Assembly: GCA_026224825.1 (NCBI GenBank)
Contig: JAMFRO010000084.1
Location: 124,001-188,000 of the forward strand
Length of the DNA: 64,000 nt
Origin: a bacterium
GTDB lineage: Bacteria > Pseudomonadota > Alphaproteobacteria > Acetobacterales > Acetobacteraceae
Direction: 5' to 3'
In this document: positions 1-9,808 of the stretch, piece after piece
Position numbering within the stretch: position 1 is the stretch's first letter
Layout: every line of letters begins with the position of its first letter
Position numbers and translations under genes: made by a program
Notes under the pieces: generated by a model
What the model was told of the DNA's origin: nothing
The model's input: only the letters and a program-made list of their open reading frames with translations
Databases searched by the model: none

Positions 1-2
1 GC

Positions 3-785
3 GCCGGCAAAACCATGGTGGTGCTGGACATCCTCCGCCGCCTGAAACCCAACCCTTACGGCCTCACCCGCGGCTATGGCGGCACGCAGGCCGGCCCGCT
101 GCTGGTGGACCGCGGCCAGCATGAGGCCGTGGATGTCGGCGACGAAGCCATGCTGCTCGCCGCCGTCGCCCCCACCGTGGTGGCGCACGACCGCGCCGCC
201 GGTGCCCGCCTCGCTTTGGCCGAAGGGGCCAGCGCCATCGTGATGGATGACGGGCTGCAAAACCCCTCCGTGCAGAAAACGCTTTCACTCCTGGTCATCG
301 ATGGCGGCTACGGCTTCGGCAACGGCCTGCTCCTGCCCGCCGGCCCCTTGCGCGAGCCGGTGCGCGCCGCCGCCGCCCGCTGCCAGGCCGCCGTGCTCAT
401 CGGCGCGGATGAAACCGGGGCGCTGGCCCTGCTCCCCCCCGGCCTGCCGGTGTACCGCGCCGAGCTGCAGCCGCTCTGCGCCGAATCCCTCGCCCGCCGC
501 CCGGTCATCGCCTTCGCCGGCATCGGCCGCCCGGAGAAGTTTTTCCGCTCCGTTCTCGCTCTGGGGGCCGAGCTGGTGGATACGCACTCGTATCCCGACC
601 ACCATGTCTATTCCGCGCGCGATATCACCTCGCTGCTCGGCCAGACCTCCTCCACCGGCGCAAAACTCGTGACCACGGCTAAGGATTACGTAAAACTCCC
701 GCCAAGCTTACGCGCCGCCTGCCTCGTGGTGCAGGCCCGGCTCACCTGGGAAGACGAAGCCGCCTGGGAAAATCTGCTGAAATGA
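3..785 (+). CDS. lpxK: Tetraacyldisaccharide 4'-kinase (lipid A), 5' end outside window
   Basis: Reads GKTMVVLDILRRLKPNPYGLTRGYGG...VMDDGLQNPSVQKTLSLLVIDGGYGFGNGLLLPAGPLREP, typical LpxK; open to the window edge. Confidence 0.9.
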   Translation, partial: AGKTMVVLDILRRLKPNPYGLTRGYGGTQAGPLLVDRGQHEAVDVGDEAMLLAAVAPTVVAHDRAAGARLALAEGASAIVMDDGLQNPSVQKTLSLLVIDGGYGFGNGLLLPAGPLREPVRAAAARCQAAVLIGADETGALALLPPGLPVYRAELQPLCAESLARRPVIAFAGIGRPEKFFRSVLALGAELVDTHSYPDHHVYSARDITSLLGQTSSTGAKLVTTAKDYVKLPPSLRAACLVVQARLTWEDEAAWENLLK

Positions 786-1714
786 GCGGCGAACAAGTGA
801 AGTTCGCCCATCGCGCGGAAGCCGCGCTGGTCTGGCTGCTCATCCGCCTCCTGCGCCCGCTCTCCCCCGCCACCGCCTCGCGCATCGGCGCTGGCGTGGC
901 GGGCTTTATCGGCCCGTTCATCCCCACCTCCAAAACCGCCGATAAAAACCTGCGCCTGGCCATGCCCGAGCTGGATGCAGCGCAACGCCGGCAGATCGTG
1001 AAAGAATGCTGGCAGAACCTGGGCGCCACCGCCGCCGAGCTGGTGAACATCGGCAAAATCCATGAAATCCCGCTGGACGCGCCCGGCCCCGGCTTCACCG
1101 TGATCGGCTGGCACGAACACGCCGCCCCCGCCATCGCCGCCGCGCAAGCCGCAGGCGGCCCCACGCTCTTCTTCACCGGCCATATCGGCAATTGGGAAAT
1201 CCTGCCCGCCAGCGGCTTCGCCCATGGCGTGGACATCGGCTTCATGTACCGCGCCGCCAGCAACCCGCTCGTCAACAACATGATCATGCAACTGCGCGAA
1301 TCCAACTTCCAACGTAAACTCACCATGTTCGCCAAAGGTGCCCCCGGTGGCCGCGCCGCCTACACCCATCTGCTCAAAGGCGGCATCCTCGGCCTGCTCG
1401 TGGACCAGAAACTGGACACAGGCCTGCCCATCCCCTTCTTCGGCCACACCGCCATGACCATGGATGCGCTGGCCATTTTCGCCCTAAAATTCCGCTGCCC
1501 CGTCATCCCCACCCACGTCACCCGCATCGCCCCCGCCCGCTTCCACGTCATCTGCGAAGCCCCCCTGGCCCTGCCAGCAACAGGCGACAAACAAGCCGAC
1601 CTGACCACCCTAACCACCACCATGAACCAAACCCTGGAACACTGGATCCGCCAACGCCCCGGCGCCTGGCTGTGGCTGCACCGGAGATGGCCCAAGGGGA
1701 CTGTGGTTAAGTAA
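782..1714 (+). CDS. Lipid A biosynthesis lauroyl/lysophospholipid acyltransferase family protein
   Basis: HIGNWE and GRAAYTHLLKGGILGLLVDQK motifs of the LpxL/HtrB family; 4-bp overlap with lpxK. Confidence 0.88.
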   Translation: MSGEQVKFAHRAEAALVWLLIRLLRPLSPATASRIGAGVAGFIGPFIPTSKTADKNLRLAMPELDAAQRRQIVKECWQNLGATAAELVNIGKIHEIPLDAPGPGFTVIGWHEHAAPAIAAAQAAGGPTLFFTGHIGNWEILPASGFAHGVDIGFMYRAASNPLVNNMIMQLRESNFQRKLTMFAKGAPGGRAAYTHLLKGGILGLLVDQKLDTGLPIPFFGHTAMTMDALAIFALKFRCPVIPTHVTRIAPARFHVICEAPLALPATGDKQADLTTLTTTMNQTLEHWIRQRPGAWLWLHRRWPKGTVVK

Positions 1715-1914
1715 AAAGGCTGGGGCTCCGCCCCTGACCCCTAGACTTTAAGGATATGAGAGAGGGGCTATGCGCCCCCACGGACCGTGAACAATGTTCA
1801 CGGTCCGTGGGGGCGCATAGCCCCTCTCTCATATCCTTTTAAAAGCTAATGGGGGTCCGGGGCCTCAGGCCCCGGCGGGTCCAGGGCGGAGCCCTGGCCT
1901 TTTTACTTAACCAC
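1703..1914. repeat. Large inverted repeat between convergent genes, with 44-bp perfect inner hairpin arms (1750-1793 / 1795-1838)
   Basis: AAGGATATGAGAGAGGGGCTATGCGCCCCCACGGACCGTGAACA/a/TGTTCACGG...CCTT; outer arms GTGGTTAAGTAAAAAGGC (1703-1720) and its reverse complement (1897-1914). Confidence 0.95.
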
Positions 1915-2763
1915 CCGCCCCTGCCATTCCCGGTCCAGCGCGGCGTTCAGCTCGGCGCCGAAGAGGACGACGTAGGCGGTTATGTAGAACCACATCATCA
2001 GGCCGATGAGGGTGGCGAGGGGGCCGTAGCTGGCTGAGTAGGCGGCGAAGTGGCCTACGTAGAAGCCGAATGCGGACGAGGCGGCTAGCCAGGCTATGGT
2101 GGCTACGGCGGCGCCGGGGGCGTAGAACAGGCGGCCTTTGCCGTCGGGGCCGTAGCGGTAGAGGAGGGCGAGGGCGCCGGCGATGAAGAGGATCATGGTG
2201 CCGGGGCCTATGAGGGCGGCGAAAAAGCTGAACTCGGGGGGCAGGTAGAGATGGGCGAGGACGATGGGTACCAGGACCAGGAAGCCGATGGCGAGGCCGG
2301 CGCCGATGACGGCGATGATGGTCATGCTGAAGGCGACGAGTTGGAATTGGATGATGCCGCGGGATTCTTCCTCGTTATAGGCGAGGGTGAGGCCGTTGAG
2401 GATGGATTTGGTGCCGGTGGAGGATGACCAGAGCGAGATCACCAGCGAGACGATGAAGGACACGCCAAGGCCTTTGGTCGGCTGGGCGACGATGCTGTCG
2501 ATCCGGTCGGAGATGAGTTGGAAGGCGGCGGGGGGCATGAAGCCCTGGATGTAGTGCAGTTGCGGCTGCACGGTATCTGGGTTGTACACCAGCCCGTACA
2601 GCGAGATGAGCATGGTGATGGTGGGGAAGAGGGCGAGGGTGGCGTAGAAGGCGCAGCCCGCCGCCACCAGCGACACGCGCTGCGAGGCGGTGGCCCTTCC
2701 TGCGGAGATGATGGCCTGCCGGAGCAGAGGCAGAGACCCGCGATCGAAAAGCGTCCTGATCAT
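1903..2763 (-). CDS. YihY/virulence factor BrkB family membrane protein
   Basis: Multi-TM protein with FYATLALFPTITMLISLYGL and MMWFYITAYVVLFGAELNAALDRE. Confidence 0.88.
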   Translation of the reverse strand: MIRTLFDRGSLPLLRQAIISAGRATASQRVSLVAAGCAFYATLALFPTITMLISLYGLVYNPDTVQPQLHYIQGFMPPAAFQLISDRIDSIVAQPTKGLGVSFIVSLVISLWSSSTGTKSILNGLTLAYNEEESRGIIQFQLVAFSMTIIAVIGAGLAIGFLVLVPIVLAHLYLPPEFSFFAALIGPGTMILFIAGALALLYRYGPDGKGRLFYAPGAAVATIAWLAASSAFGFYVGHFAAYSASYGPLATLIGLMMWFYITAYVVLFGAELNAALDREWQGRVVK

Positions 2764-2821
2764 AGCTACAGATTTAGGCGGTGCCCGGCGCGCCGGGCAA
2801 CCCTTGCACTAAACTGTAATG

Positions 2822-3694
2822 TTAACCCTCGAGAAGAAAAGCCTTTACGCGCCCCATGCTGGCATAATCCATCAGTGCGGGCGCGTGCCCGGCATCCGGC
2901 ACGATGTAACCTTCCGCCCCGGTGGAGAGCATCCGGTCGTAGGTTTCGGGGAGGAGCAGATCGCTCTCCGCCCCGCGAATCACCAGCCGCGGCATGTTGA
3001 TGAACCCCCAGATCGGCCATGTATCCACATCCAGCGGCACGGTGGCGCGCATCGGCTCGATGATTTTTGGGTCGTAATGCATGGTGAAACTGCCCTGGCC
3101 GGTCTGGTCCAGCACCTGGCGGGCGGAGAAACGGGCGAGATGCGCCCATTCGGACGGCGAGAGCTTGCCGAACGGCGCGTGGATGAGCCGCAGATGCGCC
3201 TCCAGCGCCGCCAGGGAGGGAAAGCGCTCCGGGGAGCCTGCCATATAATCGCGGATGCGCAGCAGCGAGGCGGCGGGGATATGCGGGCCGATATCATTGA
3301 GCACGAGGCGGGTGATCGGCGTGCCGGGGGCGGCCGCCAGCATCATGCCGCAGATGCCGCCCAGCGAGGTGCCGACCAGCGCCACCGGCTTGTTGAGCAT
3401 GGCAAAGAGATGCGAGAGTGCGGCCACGTAGCTCGGCGGCTGGTAGGACATCGCCTCTGGCAACCAGTCCGACTTGCCGCGCCCCGGCAGGTCCGGGCAG
3501 ATGACGTGGAACCGGTCCTCCAGCGCCTCGGCCAACGTATCAAAATCGCGCCCATTACGGGTGAGCCCATGCACGCACACCACGGCGGGCGCGGCGGGAT
3601 TGCCGAATTCGACGAAGGCCATTTTATGGAAGCGCGTGCCGAGCAGATAAGTCACCGAACCAGAACGCGCCATCCAAATACCCCCATCGACCAA
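2822..3694 (-). CDS. Alpha/beta hydrolase
   Basis: VVCVHGLTRNGRDFD, nucleophile elbow LVGTSLGGICG, C-terminal DAGHAP. Confidence 0.88.
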   Translation of the reverse strand: MVDGGIWMARSGSVTYLLGTRFHKMAFVEFGNPAAPAVVCVHGLTRNGRDFDTLAEALEDRFHVICPDLPGRGKSDWLPEAMSYQPPSYVAALSHLFAMLNKPVALVGTSLGGICGMMLAAAPGTPITRLVLNDIGPHIPAASLLRIRDYMAGSPERFPSLAALEAHLRLIHAPFGKLSPSEWAHLARFSARQVLDQTGQGSFTMHYDPKIIEPMRATVPLDVDTWPIWGFINMPRLVIRGAESDLLLPETYDRMLSTGAEGYIVPDAGHAPALMDYASMGRVKAFLLEG

Positions 3695-3719
3695 AATCTT
3701 CGGTTGATCTAAGGCTTAG

Positions 3720-4877
3720 ATGATGCCGCCCGCCGCCTCAACCAACCCCCGCCGCGTTGTTTTGACCGCTGTTCTGGTGATATGCGGCACAATCAACCTG
3801 CTGGTGCTGAGCAATATCCTGCTTCGCCACCCTTTCATCAACGCCGATTTCATCGGTTTCTGGGCCTACCCGCGTTTTTCGCCGCTTGACCAGATCTACA
3901 ACCCCGATGCGATGATGCGCTTCCAGCAGAATCTATACCCCGGCTATAAGAGTTTTTTCCCTTACACCTACCCGCCGGATTTCCTGCTGTTCTGCGGCTG
4001 GATGCGCGGGGTTTCCTATAATGCGGCGCGGGCCATCTGGCTGCTCTGCGGGCTGGCGGTTTTTTGCGCCGCCGGCTGGGCGCTTTTGCGCAGGCCTGTG
4101 GGGGTGCTGGCTCTGCTGGCCAGCCCGGCGGCTTTGCTGTGCATCGTGCTCGGGCAAAGCTCGTTCTTTATCAGCGCGTTGCTGCTGGGCGGGCTGGCGG
4201 CGCTGCCACGGCGGCCCATACTGGCCGGGGTGCTGTTCGGCCTGCTCACGCTGAAGCCGCAGATGGGGCTGCTGCTGCCTTTGCTGCTTCTGGCGCGCGG
4301 CGAGTGGCGGGCCATCATCGCTGCCGCTTTTACCGCCGCGCTGCTGGTGGGCGTGTCCTGCCTCGCTCTGCCGCCTGAGCTGTGGCGGCTCTGGCTGACC
4401 TCCCTGCCGCAGATCCAGCGGGATTATTTCAACGGCGGGGTCAATCTGAACATCATGATCACCCCGGCCGCCAATTTGGTGCATCTAGGGGCGGTGCCTG
4501 CACTTGCCATGGGCGTGCAGGCGCTGTGCACCCTGGCGGCGGCGGCACTCACCTGGGCGGCGGCCCGGCGCGGCAGCTACGCCCAAGCGGTGGCGGTGCT
4601 GCTGGCCGCCATGTTCCTGGCCCAGCCGCATGCCTACGCCTACGACCTCGCCGCTCTGCCCGCCGCTTTGGTGCTGGGCCTGCGCGGCGCCCCGCTTTGG
4701 GGCCAGGCGCTGGGCGGCGTGCTGTATCTGGCCCCGCTGCTGCTGCTCTCCCCCTGGGCCGGCGGTTTCGTTTACGCCCCGCCGCTGGCCCTGCTGCTCG
4801 GCCTGCTGTGCTGGCTTGCATTACGGTCCCAAGCAGGCGCAGAGTCACGCCATGAGCCAGTTTCTATCGCCCTCTGA
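3720..4877 (+). CDS. Glycosyltransferase family 87 / DUF2029 polytopic membrane protein
   Basis: About 10 hydrophobic segments, early acidic residues, LTLKPQMGLLLPLLLLARGEWRA pattern. Confidence 0.75.
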   Translation: MMPPAASTNPRRVVLTAVLVICGTINLLVLSNILLRHPFINADFIGFWAYPRFSPLDQIYNPDAMMRFQQNLYPGYKSFFPYTYPPDFLLFCGWMRGVSYNAARAIWLLCGLAVFCAAGWALLRRPVGVLALLASPAALLCIVLGQSSFFISALLLGGLAALPRRPILAGVLFGLLTLKPQMGLLLPLLLLARGEWRAIIAAAFTAALLVGVSCLALPPELWRLWLTSLPQIQRDYFNGGVNLNIMITPAANLVHLGAVPALAMGVQALCTLAAAALTWAAARRGSYAQAVAVLLAAMFLAQPHAYAYDLAALPAALVLGLRGAPLWGQALGGVLYLAPLLLLSPWAGGFVYAPPLALLLGLLCWLALRSQAGAESRHEPVSIAL

Positions 4878-5301
4878 GCCACACGTCAGCGCCGGCATTT
4901 TGCTCCGCCGCTTCTTCGCTTTAATCGCCGATTTCTTCCTCATCGGCATCATTTTCTGGGTGGCGGTGATTTTCATCGGTATTTTCGGGATTTTCACGCT
5001 GGGCATCGGCTGGCTGGCCTTCCATGTGCTGCCCGCACTGCCCTTCGCCTATTACACTTTACTGGTGGGCAGTTCAGGCGCCACGCCGGGGCAGCGCATC
5101 TTCGGCCTCACCGTGCGGCAGGAGGGCTCACTTGCCCGCCCGAGCCTGCCGCAGGCTTTCGTCTGGTCGCTGCTGCTCTCGCTCAGCTTCGCCTTCGCCT
5201 GCATTCCCTTCCTTGTCGCTTTGCTCAATCCGCGCCACCGCGCCACGCATGATATTCTCTCAGGGCTGGTGATTCTCCGCGCAGGACAGATTCCTTATTG
5301 A
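4852..5301 (+). CDS. RDD family membrane protein
   Basis: LLRRFFALIADFFLIGIIFWV, GATPGQRIFGLTV, HDILSGLVILR; ATG at 4852 inside the longer supplied ORF. Confidence 0.85.
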   Translation: MSQFLSPSEPHVSAGILLRRFFALIADFFLIGIIFWVAVIFIGIFGIFTLGIGWLAFHVLPALPFAYYTLLVGSSGATPGQRIFGLTVRQEGSLARPSLPQAFVWSLLLSLSFAFACIPFLVALLNPRHRATHDILSGLVILRAGQIPY

Positions 5302-5335
5302 CGTAGCCCCGCGAAGACCCAAAGATTAGGCAGAC

Positions 5336-6100
5336 ATGAGCTTCAAGCCTGCACGCCGACCGCATTTCTTCTACACCACGGCGCCGCTGCCGTGCCCCTA
5401 CGTGCCGGGCCGTACCGAGCGCAAGGTGGTCACGGAACTCACCGGGGTGATGGCGGAGTCCCTGCACGACAAGCTCTCGCGCGGCGGTTTCAGGCGCAGC
5501 CATAACATCGCCTATGCGCCTGTGTGCCCGAGCTGCAATGCCTGTGTGCCCATCCGCATCCGCGCGGCGGATTTCGAGCCCAGCCGCACGCAAAAACGCA
5601 TATTGCGCGCCAATGCCGATATGCAGGTGCAGGAAATGCCGCCCCGCGCCACGGCCGAGCAGTTCCAGCTCTTCCAGGCCTACCAGCGCCAGCGCCATGG
5701 CGAGGGCGATATGGCCACCATGAGCTTCTACGACTACCGCGCCATGGTCGAAGACACGCCCATCGAGACCGCGGTGATCGAATTCCGTATGCCCAACGGC
5801 CAGCTCGCCGGCGCGTGCCTCACCGACCGCCTGGGAGACGGGCTCTCGGCGGTATACTCTTTCTTCGACACCAGCCTCACCACCCGCTCGCTCGGCACCT
5901 ATGCCATCATGTGGCTGGTCCAACGCGCCGTGGAGCTGGAACTACCCAACGTGTACCTCGGCTATTGGGTCGAAGAGAGCCGGAAGATGGCTTATAAGGC
6001 TAAGTTCCGTCCCTCAGAGATTCTTCGCGCGGGGCAGTGGGTGCCGATGCATGAGCCACAAATGAGCACAGTTCCAGCTTTTGTGGCCGTTGAGGGGTAG
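5336..6100 (+). CDS. bpt: Arginyltransferase (aspartate/glutamate leucyl/arginyl-tRNA-protein transferase, Bpt/Ate family)
   Basis: HNIAYAPVCPSCNACVPIRI, GLSAVYSFFD, YLGYWVEESRKMAYKAKFRPSEIL. Confidence 0.92.
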   Translation: MSFKPARRPHFFYTTAPLPCPYVPGRTERKVVTELTGVMAESLHDKLSRGGFRRSHNIAYAPVCPSCNACVPIRIRAADFEPSRTQKRILRANADMQVQEMPPRATAEQFQLFQAYQRQRHGEGDMATMSFYDYRAMVEDTPIETAVIEFRMPNGQLAGACLTDRLGDGLSAVYSFFDTSLTTRSLGTYAIMWLVQRAVELELPNVYLGYWVEESRKMAYKAKFRPSEILRAGQWVPMHEPQMSTVPAFVAVEG

Positions 6101-6189
6101 GCCCCCGTTTTTCGCCAGCCTCGCACCATTTACCAAGTAACTGTCCACAGATTTTGGTGGCACTAAATTCCGCATAAGGGAGAGTCTGC

Positions 6190-6552
6190 ATGGCTGACGG
6201 AGGTTGGGTTGTTCTGGGAACCGCACTTGGCACGGCTGGTTCAGTTCTAACAACGTGGCTGAACGCCTACCTTCTTCAAGACAAAACTAACAAGGTCTAT
6301 GACAAAAAGGTTATATTACTTTTGACGACAATGCTGGAAAGCGGCAATAACTGGCATGAATTTACAGAACTTAAGCGTTTAATCGGCGCAGAGAATAAGG
6401 ATGTAAAAGAATATTTAATCATGCTGGGTGCTCGGGGTAACGAAAAGAACGACACTCAATGGGGGCTACTAAAGCGTAATCCATTACCCGCAAAGTCGCC
6501 CAAAACGATGAATGGCGCTCAATCAAACCCGACACATGTCGTGTCTAATTGA
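6190..6552 (+). CDS. Hypothetical protein with N-terminal TM segment, low-GC gene
   Basis: 120-aa ORF in an AT-rich island; GWVVLGTALGTAGSVLTTWLNAYLL hydrophobic N-terminus; no family recognised. Confidence 0.55.
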   Translation: MADGGWVVLGTALGTAGSVLTTWLNAYLLQDKTNKVYDKKVILLLTTMLESGNNWHEFTELKRLIGAENKDVKEYLIMLGARGNEKNDTQWGLLKRNPLPAKSPKTMNGAQSNPTHVVSN

Positions 6553-6560
6553 ACGCCATT
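6511..6560. repeat. Nested inverted repeat at the end of the low-GC ORF (terminator or element end)
   Basis: AATGGCGCTCAAT...ATTGAACGCCATT (1 mismatch) enclosing GACAC-atgtc-GTGTC. Confidence 0.75.
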
Positions 6561-6575
6561 TCGCGATAGGCTATT

Positions 6576-7430
6576 TTAGTAGTTGTCGCGCAACCTACCG
6601 CCAACTGCACCCGCCACGCTGGCGATGAAGCCGCCTATGAGCAGCGAGACGAAGCCGAACAGCAACGCGCCGGAAGCCGCCTTGCGGGCTTTATCCGCCA
6701 CCTGCTTGGTTTTGACGATATCGGCCTGTTCGCGGTTCAGCACATCGCTTACCCGCGCCTGGGCATCTGCCGTGTTCAGCCCGGTTTGTTCCGTCACGAG
6801 CTGGGCCAGATAGGCCTGGTCATCGGGCGGTACGCCGCCCAGCGTGGCGTATTCGGCCACAATCACGCTGGCCTGGCCGTTCAGTTCCCTATCCGTCACC
6901 CCAGGTGCTGAGGTGCCTATAACCGTGCCGCCGCCAGGCGGGGTGCGGAGCAGCAGCGCGGTGTAGTAGGAGTTTGGCAGAGCGGTGGCGGCATCGGCCG
7001 CCGCCTTGGTCCCCAAGGAAGCGCCGCCGGTGCTGGCCGCGCCAAGGGCTGCCACGGTGAACAGCACCGAGAGTGCCCAGGCCAGGAAGCCGTGGGCTGT
7101 GTCGCGGAAGAACACTTCATCCGTATGCACCGCGACGTATTTGGTGCGCAGCCGCCCGGCCATATAGCCGCCCACGAAGCTCGCCACCCATTGCACGATG
7201 ATGAGCCACACGGCGGCCAGAGCGGTAAAGCCGGCGACGGACACGCCCTCGCCACGCCAGGGCGAGACGGCGGCGAGGCCCAGGCCCGCGCCGAATATGC
7301 CCAGTATCGTGGCGATGGCGGCGGCACTCACGCCGCCGGCGAACACCGCGGCCCAGGAGACGGCGGAGACGTTTCCGCCGGGCGTAATCGCCTCGCCGTC
7401 CTCCAATCCGGTTAGAATGATGTCACTCAT
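6576..7430 (-). CDS. Hypothetical multi-TM membrane protein
   Basis: MSDIILTGLEDGEAITPGGNVSAVSWAAVFAGGVSAAAIATILGIFGAGLG...; ATG at 7430 preceded by AGGGGG; upstream ORF extension unlikely coding. Confidence 0.75.
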   Translation of the reverse strand: MSDIILTGLEDGEAITPGGNVSAVSWAAVFAGGVSAAAIATILGIFGAGLGLAAVSPWRGEGVSVAGFTALAAVWLIIVQWVASFVGGYMAGRLRTKYVAVHTDEVFFRDTAHGFLAWALSVLFTVAALGAASTGGASLGTKAAADAATALPNSYYTALLLRTPPGGGTVIGTSAPGVTDRELNGQASVIVAEYATLGGVPPDDQAYLAQLVTEQTGLNTADAQARVSDVLNREQADIVKTKQVADKARKAASGALLFGFVSLLIGGFIASVAGAVGGRLRDNY

Positions 7431-7441
7431 ATTCCTGCCCC

Positions 7442-7516
7442 CTAATGCCAGAGGAGAAGCAAAATGATGATGATGGGAATGGGCACGCCGAGCAGCCAGA
7501 GTAGAATGGCAGGCAT
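7442..7516 (-). CDS. 24-aa hydrophobic microprotein MPAILLWLLGVPIPIIIILLLLWH
   Basis: ATG preceded by GGAGG with 8-nt spacing (CTTGGAGGAACCAAAAATG); stop lies beside the Shine-Dalgarno of the downstream membrane protein; absent from supplied ORF track because of length. Confidence 0.75.
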   Translation of the reverse strand: MPAILLWLLGVPIPIIIILLLLWH

Positions 7517-7775
7517 TTTTGGTTCCTCCAAGTGTTGGTTTGGTCCCATTCATTTCGGCGGCTAAGTCATTGCTTCAAGGCGAAAAGCCTTGGATGGCGC
7601 CGTTGTCACACGGCTGTTAATGTTGGGGACGGCGTGCCCGCAGCCTTGCGTCCCCGCAGCGCCCATGCGAAACCGCCCTCACTTCACGTGACTGGCGATT
7701 TGAGATGGGACACCATCGGGAAGCGTGAAGTTTTTCGCCGCGCGCCTGGGCAGTCTCAGTTATAGGAGCCGCCAC

Positions 7776-9332
7776 GTGTCCGATATCGTCCCCATCCGCA
7801 CCGCCCTCATCTCTGTTTCCGACAAAACCGGGCTGATCGATTTTTGCACCGCCCTCGCCGGGCATGGCGTGAAAATCCTCTCCACCGGCGGCACCGCCAA
7901 GGCCATACGCGAGGCTGGGCTGGCGGTTACGGATGTATCCGAGCACACCGGCTTCCCCGAGATCCTCGATGGCCGTGTAAAGACGCTGGTGCCGCAGGTA
8001 CATGGCGGCATCCTGGGCCGACGCGGCGTGGCTGAACATGTGGCGCAGATGGCGGAGCATGATATTGCCCCCATCGATCTGGTCGCGGTGAACCTTTACC
8101 CGTTCGAGGCCACCGTGGCGCGCGGTGCGGCGTTCGAGGATTGCATCGAGAATATCGACATCGGCGGCCCGGCCATGATCCGCTCGGCGGCCAAGAACCA
8201 TGAGAGCGTGGCGGTGCTGACGCAGCCTGCGCATTACGCAACGATTCTCGCCGAGCTGAAGGCGCATGGCGGCACCACCCTGGCCACACGCAAGCACCTC
8301 GCGGCATCCGCCTATGCCCGCACGGCCGCGTATGATTCCGCCATCTCCGGTTGGTTCGCAACGCAGAATGGCGAGGAGTATCCTGAGACTTTCTCTTTCT
8401 CCGGTGCGAAGAAGCAGGAGCTGCGCTACGGCGAGAACCCGCATCAGACCGCCGCCTTCTATACCTCTTCCCCCGCCCGTTTCGGTGTGGCAACCGCCAC
8501 GCAAGCGCAAGGCAAGGAGCTGTCCTACAACAACTATAACGACACCGACGCCGCCTTCGAATGCGTCGCGGAATTCTCCGAACCGACCATCGTGATCGTG
8601 AAGCATGCCAACCCCTGCGGCATCGCCACCGCCGCCAATGTGGCCGATGCATGGGACGCCGCTCTGGCCTGCGATCCGGTCTCCGCCTTCGGCGGGATCG
8701 TGGCGCTGAACCGCACGCTCGATGCCGCCACGGCCGAGAAAATTGTGACGATCCTCACCGAGGTCATCATCGCCCCCGACGCCACGGACGAAGCCAAGCA
8801 GATCCTCGCCCGTAAAAAGAACCTCCGCCTGCTCACCACAGGCGGCGTGCCGGACCCGGTGGCCACGGGGGTCACTTTCAAATCCCTGGCCGGCGGGTTT
8901 TTGCTACAAAGCCGGGACGCCGGGCGCATCACCCCGGCCGAGCTTAAAATCGTCACCGAACGCGCCCCCACAGCGGCGGAAATCGACGATCTGATCTTTG
9001 CCTTCCGTGCCGCCAAGCATGTGAAGTCCAACGCCATCGTCTATGCCAAAAACCACGCCACCATCGGCATCGGCGCCGGGCAGTCCAACCGCGTGGACTC
9101 CGCCCGCATCGCCGCCTGGCGCGGCAAGGCCGCGAACCTCGATTTTACCGGCTGCGTCACCGCCTCGGACGCCTTCTTCCCCTTCGCTGACGGGCTTGAG
9201 GCCGCCATCGCCGCCGGGGCCACCGCCGTCATCCAGCCCGGCGGTTCCATCCGCGATAATGAGGTGATCGCGGCTGCCAACAAGGCGGGTATTGCCATGG
9301 TGTTCACCGGCATGCGGCATTTCCGGCACTGA
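7776..9332 (+). CDS. purH: Bifunctional AICAR formyltransferase/IMP cyclohydrolase
   Basis: [54 protein letters not shown] start at 7776 after TAGGAG. Confidence 0.96.
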   Translation: MSDIVPIRTALISVSDKTGLIDFCTALAGHGVKILSTGGTAKAIREAGLAVTDVSEHTGFPEILDGRVKTLVPQVHGGILGRRGVAEHVAQMAEHDIAPIDLVAVNLYPFEATVARGAAFEDCIENIDIGGPAMIRSAAKNHESVAVLTQPAHYATILAELKAHGGTTLATRKHLAASAYARTAAYDSAISGWFATQNGEEYPETFSFSGAKKQELRYGENPHQTAAFYTSSPARFGVATATQAQGKELSYNNYNDTDAAFECVAEFSEPTIVIVKHANPCGIATAANVADAWDAALACDPVSAFGGIVALNRTLDAATAEKIVTILTEVIIAPDATDEAKQILARKKNLRLLTTGGVPDPVATGVTFKSLAGGFLLQSRDAGRITPAELKIVTERAPTAAEIDDLIFAFRAAKHVKSNAIVYAKNHATIGIGAGQSNRVDSARIAAWRGKAANLDFTGCVTASDAFFPFADGLEAAIAAGATAVIQPGGSIRDNEVIAAANKAGIAMVFTGMRHFRH

Positions 9333-9391
9333 AACACTCCGTCAATCATTAACATGGACCGATCCGGCGCCAACCGAGTATAAAGCGAGTC

Positions 9392-9808
9392 ATGCCGATG
9401 AATGTCCCCTTCCTCCCCGATTGGATGCCCGGTTGGGCCATACTGGCCCTGGCCGTGCCGGCTTTGCTCTGGGGCCTGGCCTTCCTGCTGGTGCCGTTCA
9501 GCACCATTGGGCTGAAGGCGCGGCTGGAATCGCTGGAGGGCCAGGTGGAAGCCATGCATGAGGATCTGCGCCTCATGGCCATGCGCGCCTCGGGCGCTCT
9601 GCCCACCGCGGCCCGGCATCTGGACCCGTATGACGACGTGCCGCAGTTCAACGCGCTGAAACGTGGCCGCGCCGCGCCGGCCGCCGAGCCCGAAACCCCA
9701 CGCCGCGCCCCCATTCCCACCCCCGCTCCCAGCGCCCCGCGCGCGAATGAGCGGTTGACGCCACTGCCCCCCTCCATCCGCCCCCGCCGCGAGCCCCGGC
9801 TGGACTGA
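9392..9808 (+). CDS. Hypothetical membrane-anchored protein
   Basis: Single N-terminal TM then short helical and proline-rich tail; stop abuts downstream GTG start. Confidence 0.6.
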   Translation: MPMNVPFLPDWMPGWAILALAVPALLWGLAFLLVPFSTIGLKARLESLEGQVEAMHEDLRLMAMRASGALPTAARHLDPYDDVPQFNALKRGRAAPAAEPETPRRAPIPTPAPSAPRANERLTPLPPSIRPRREPRLD

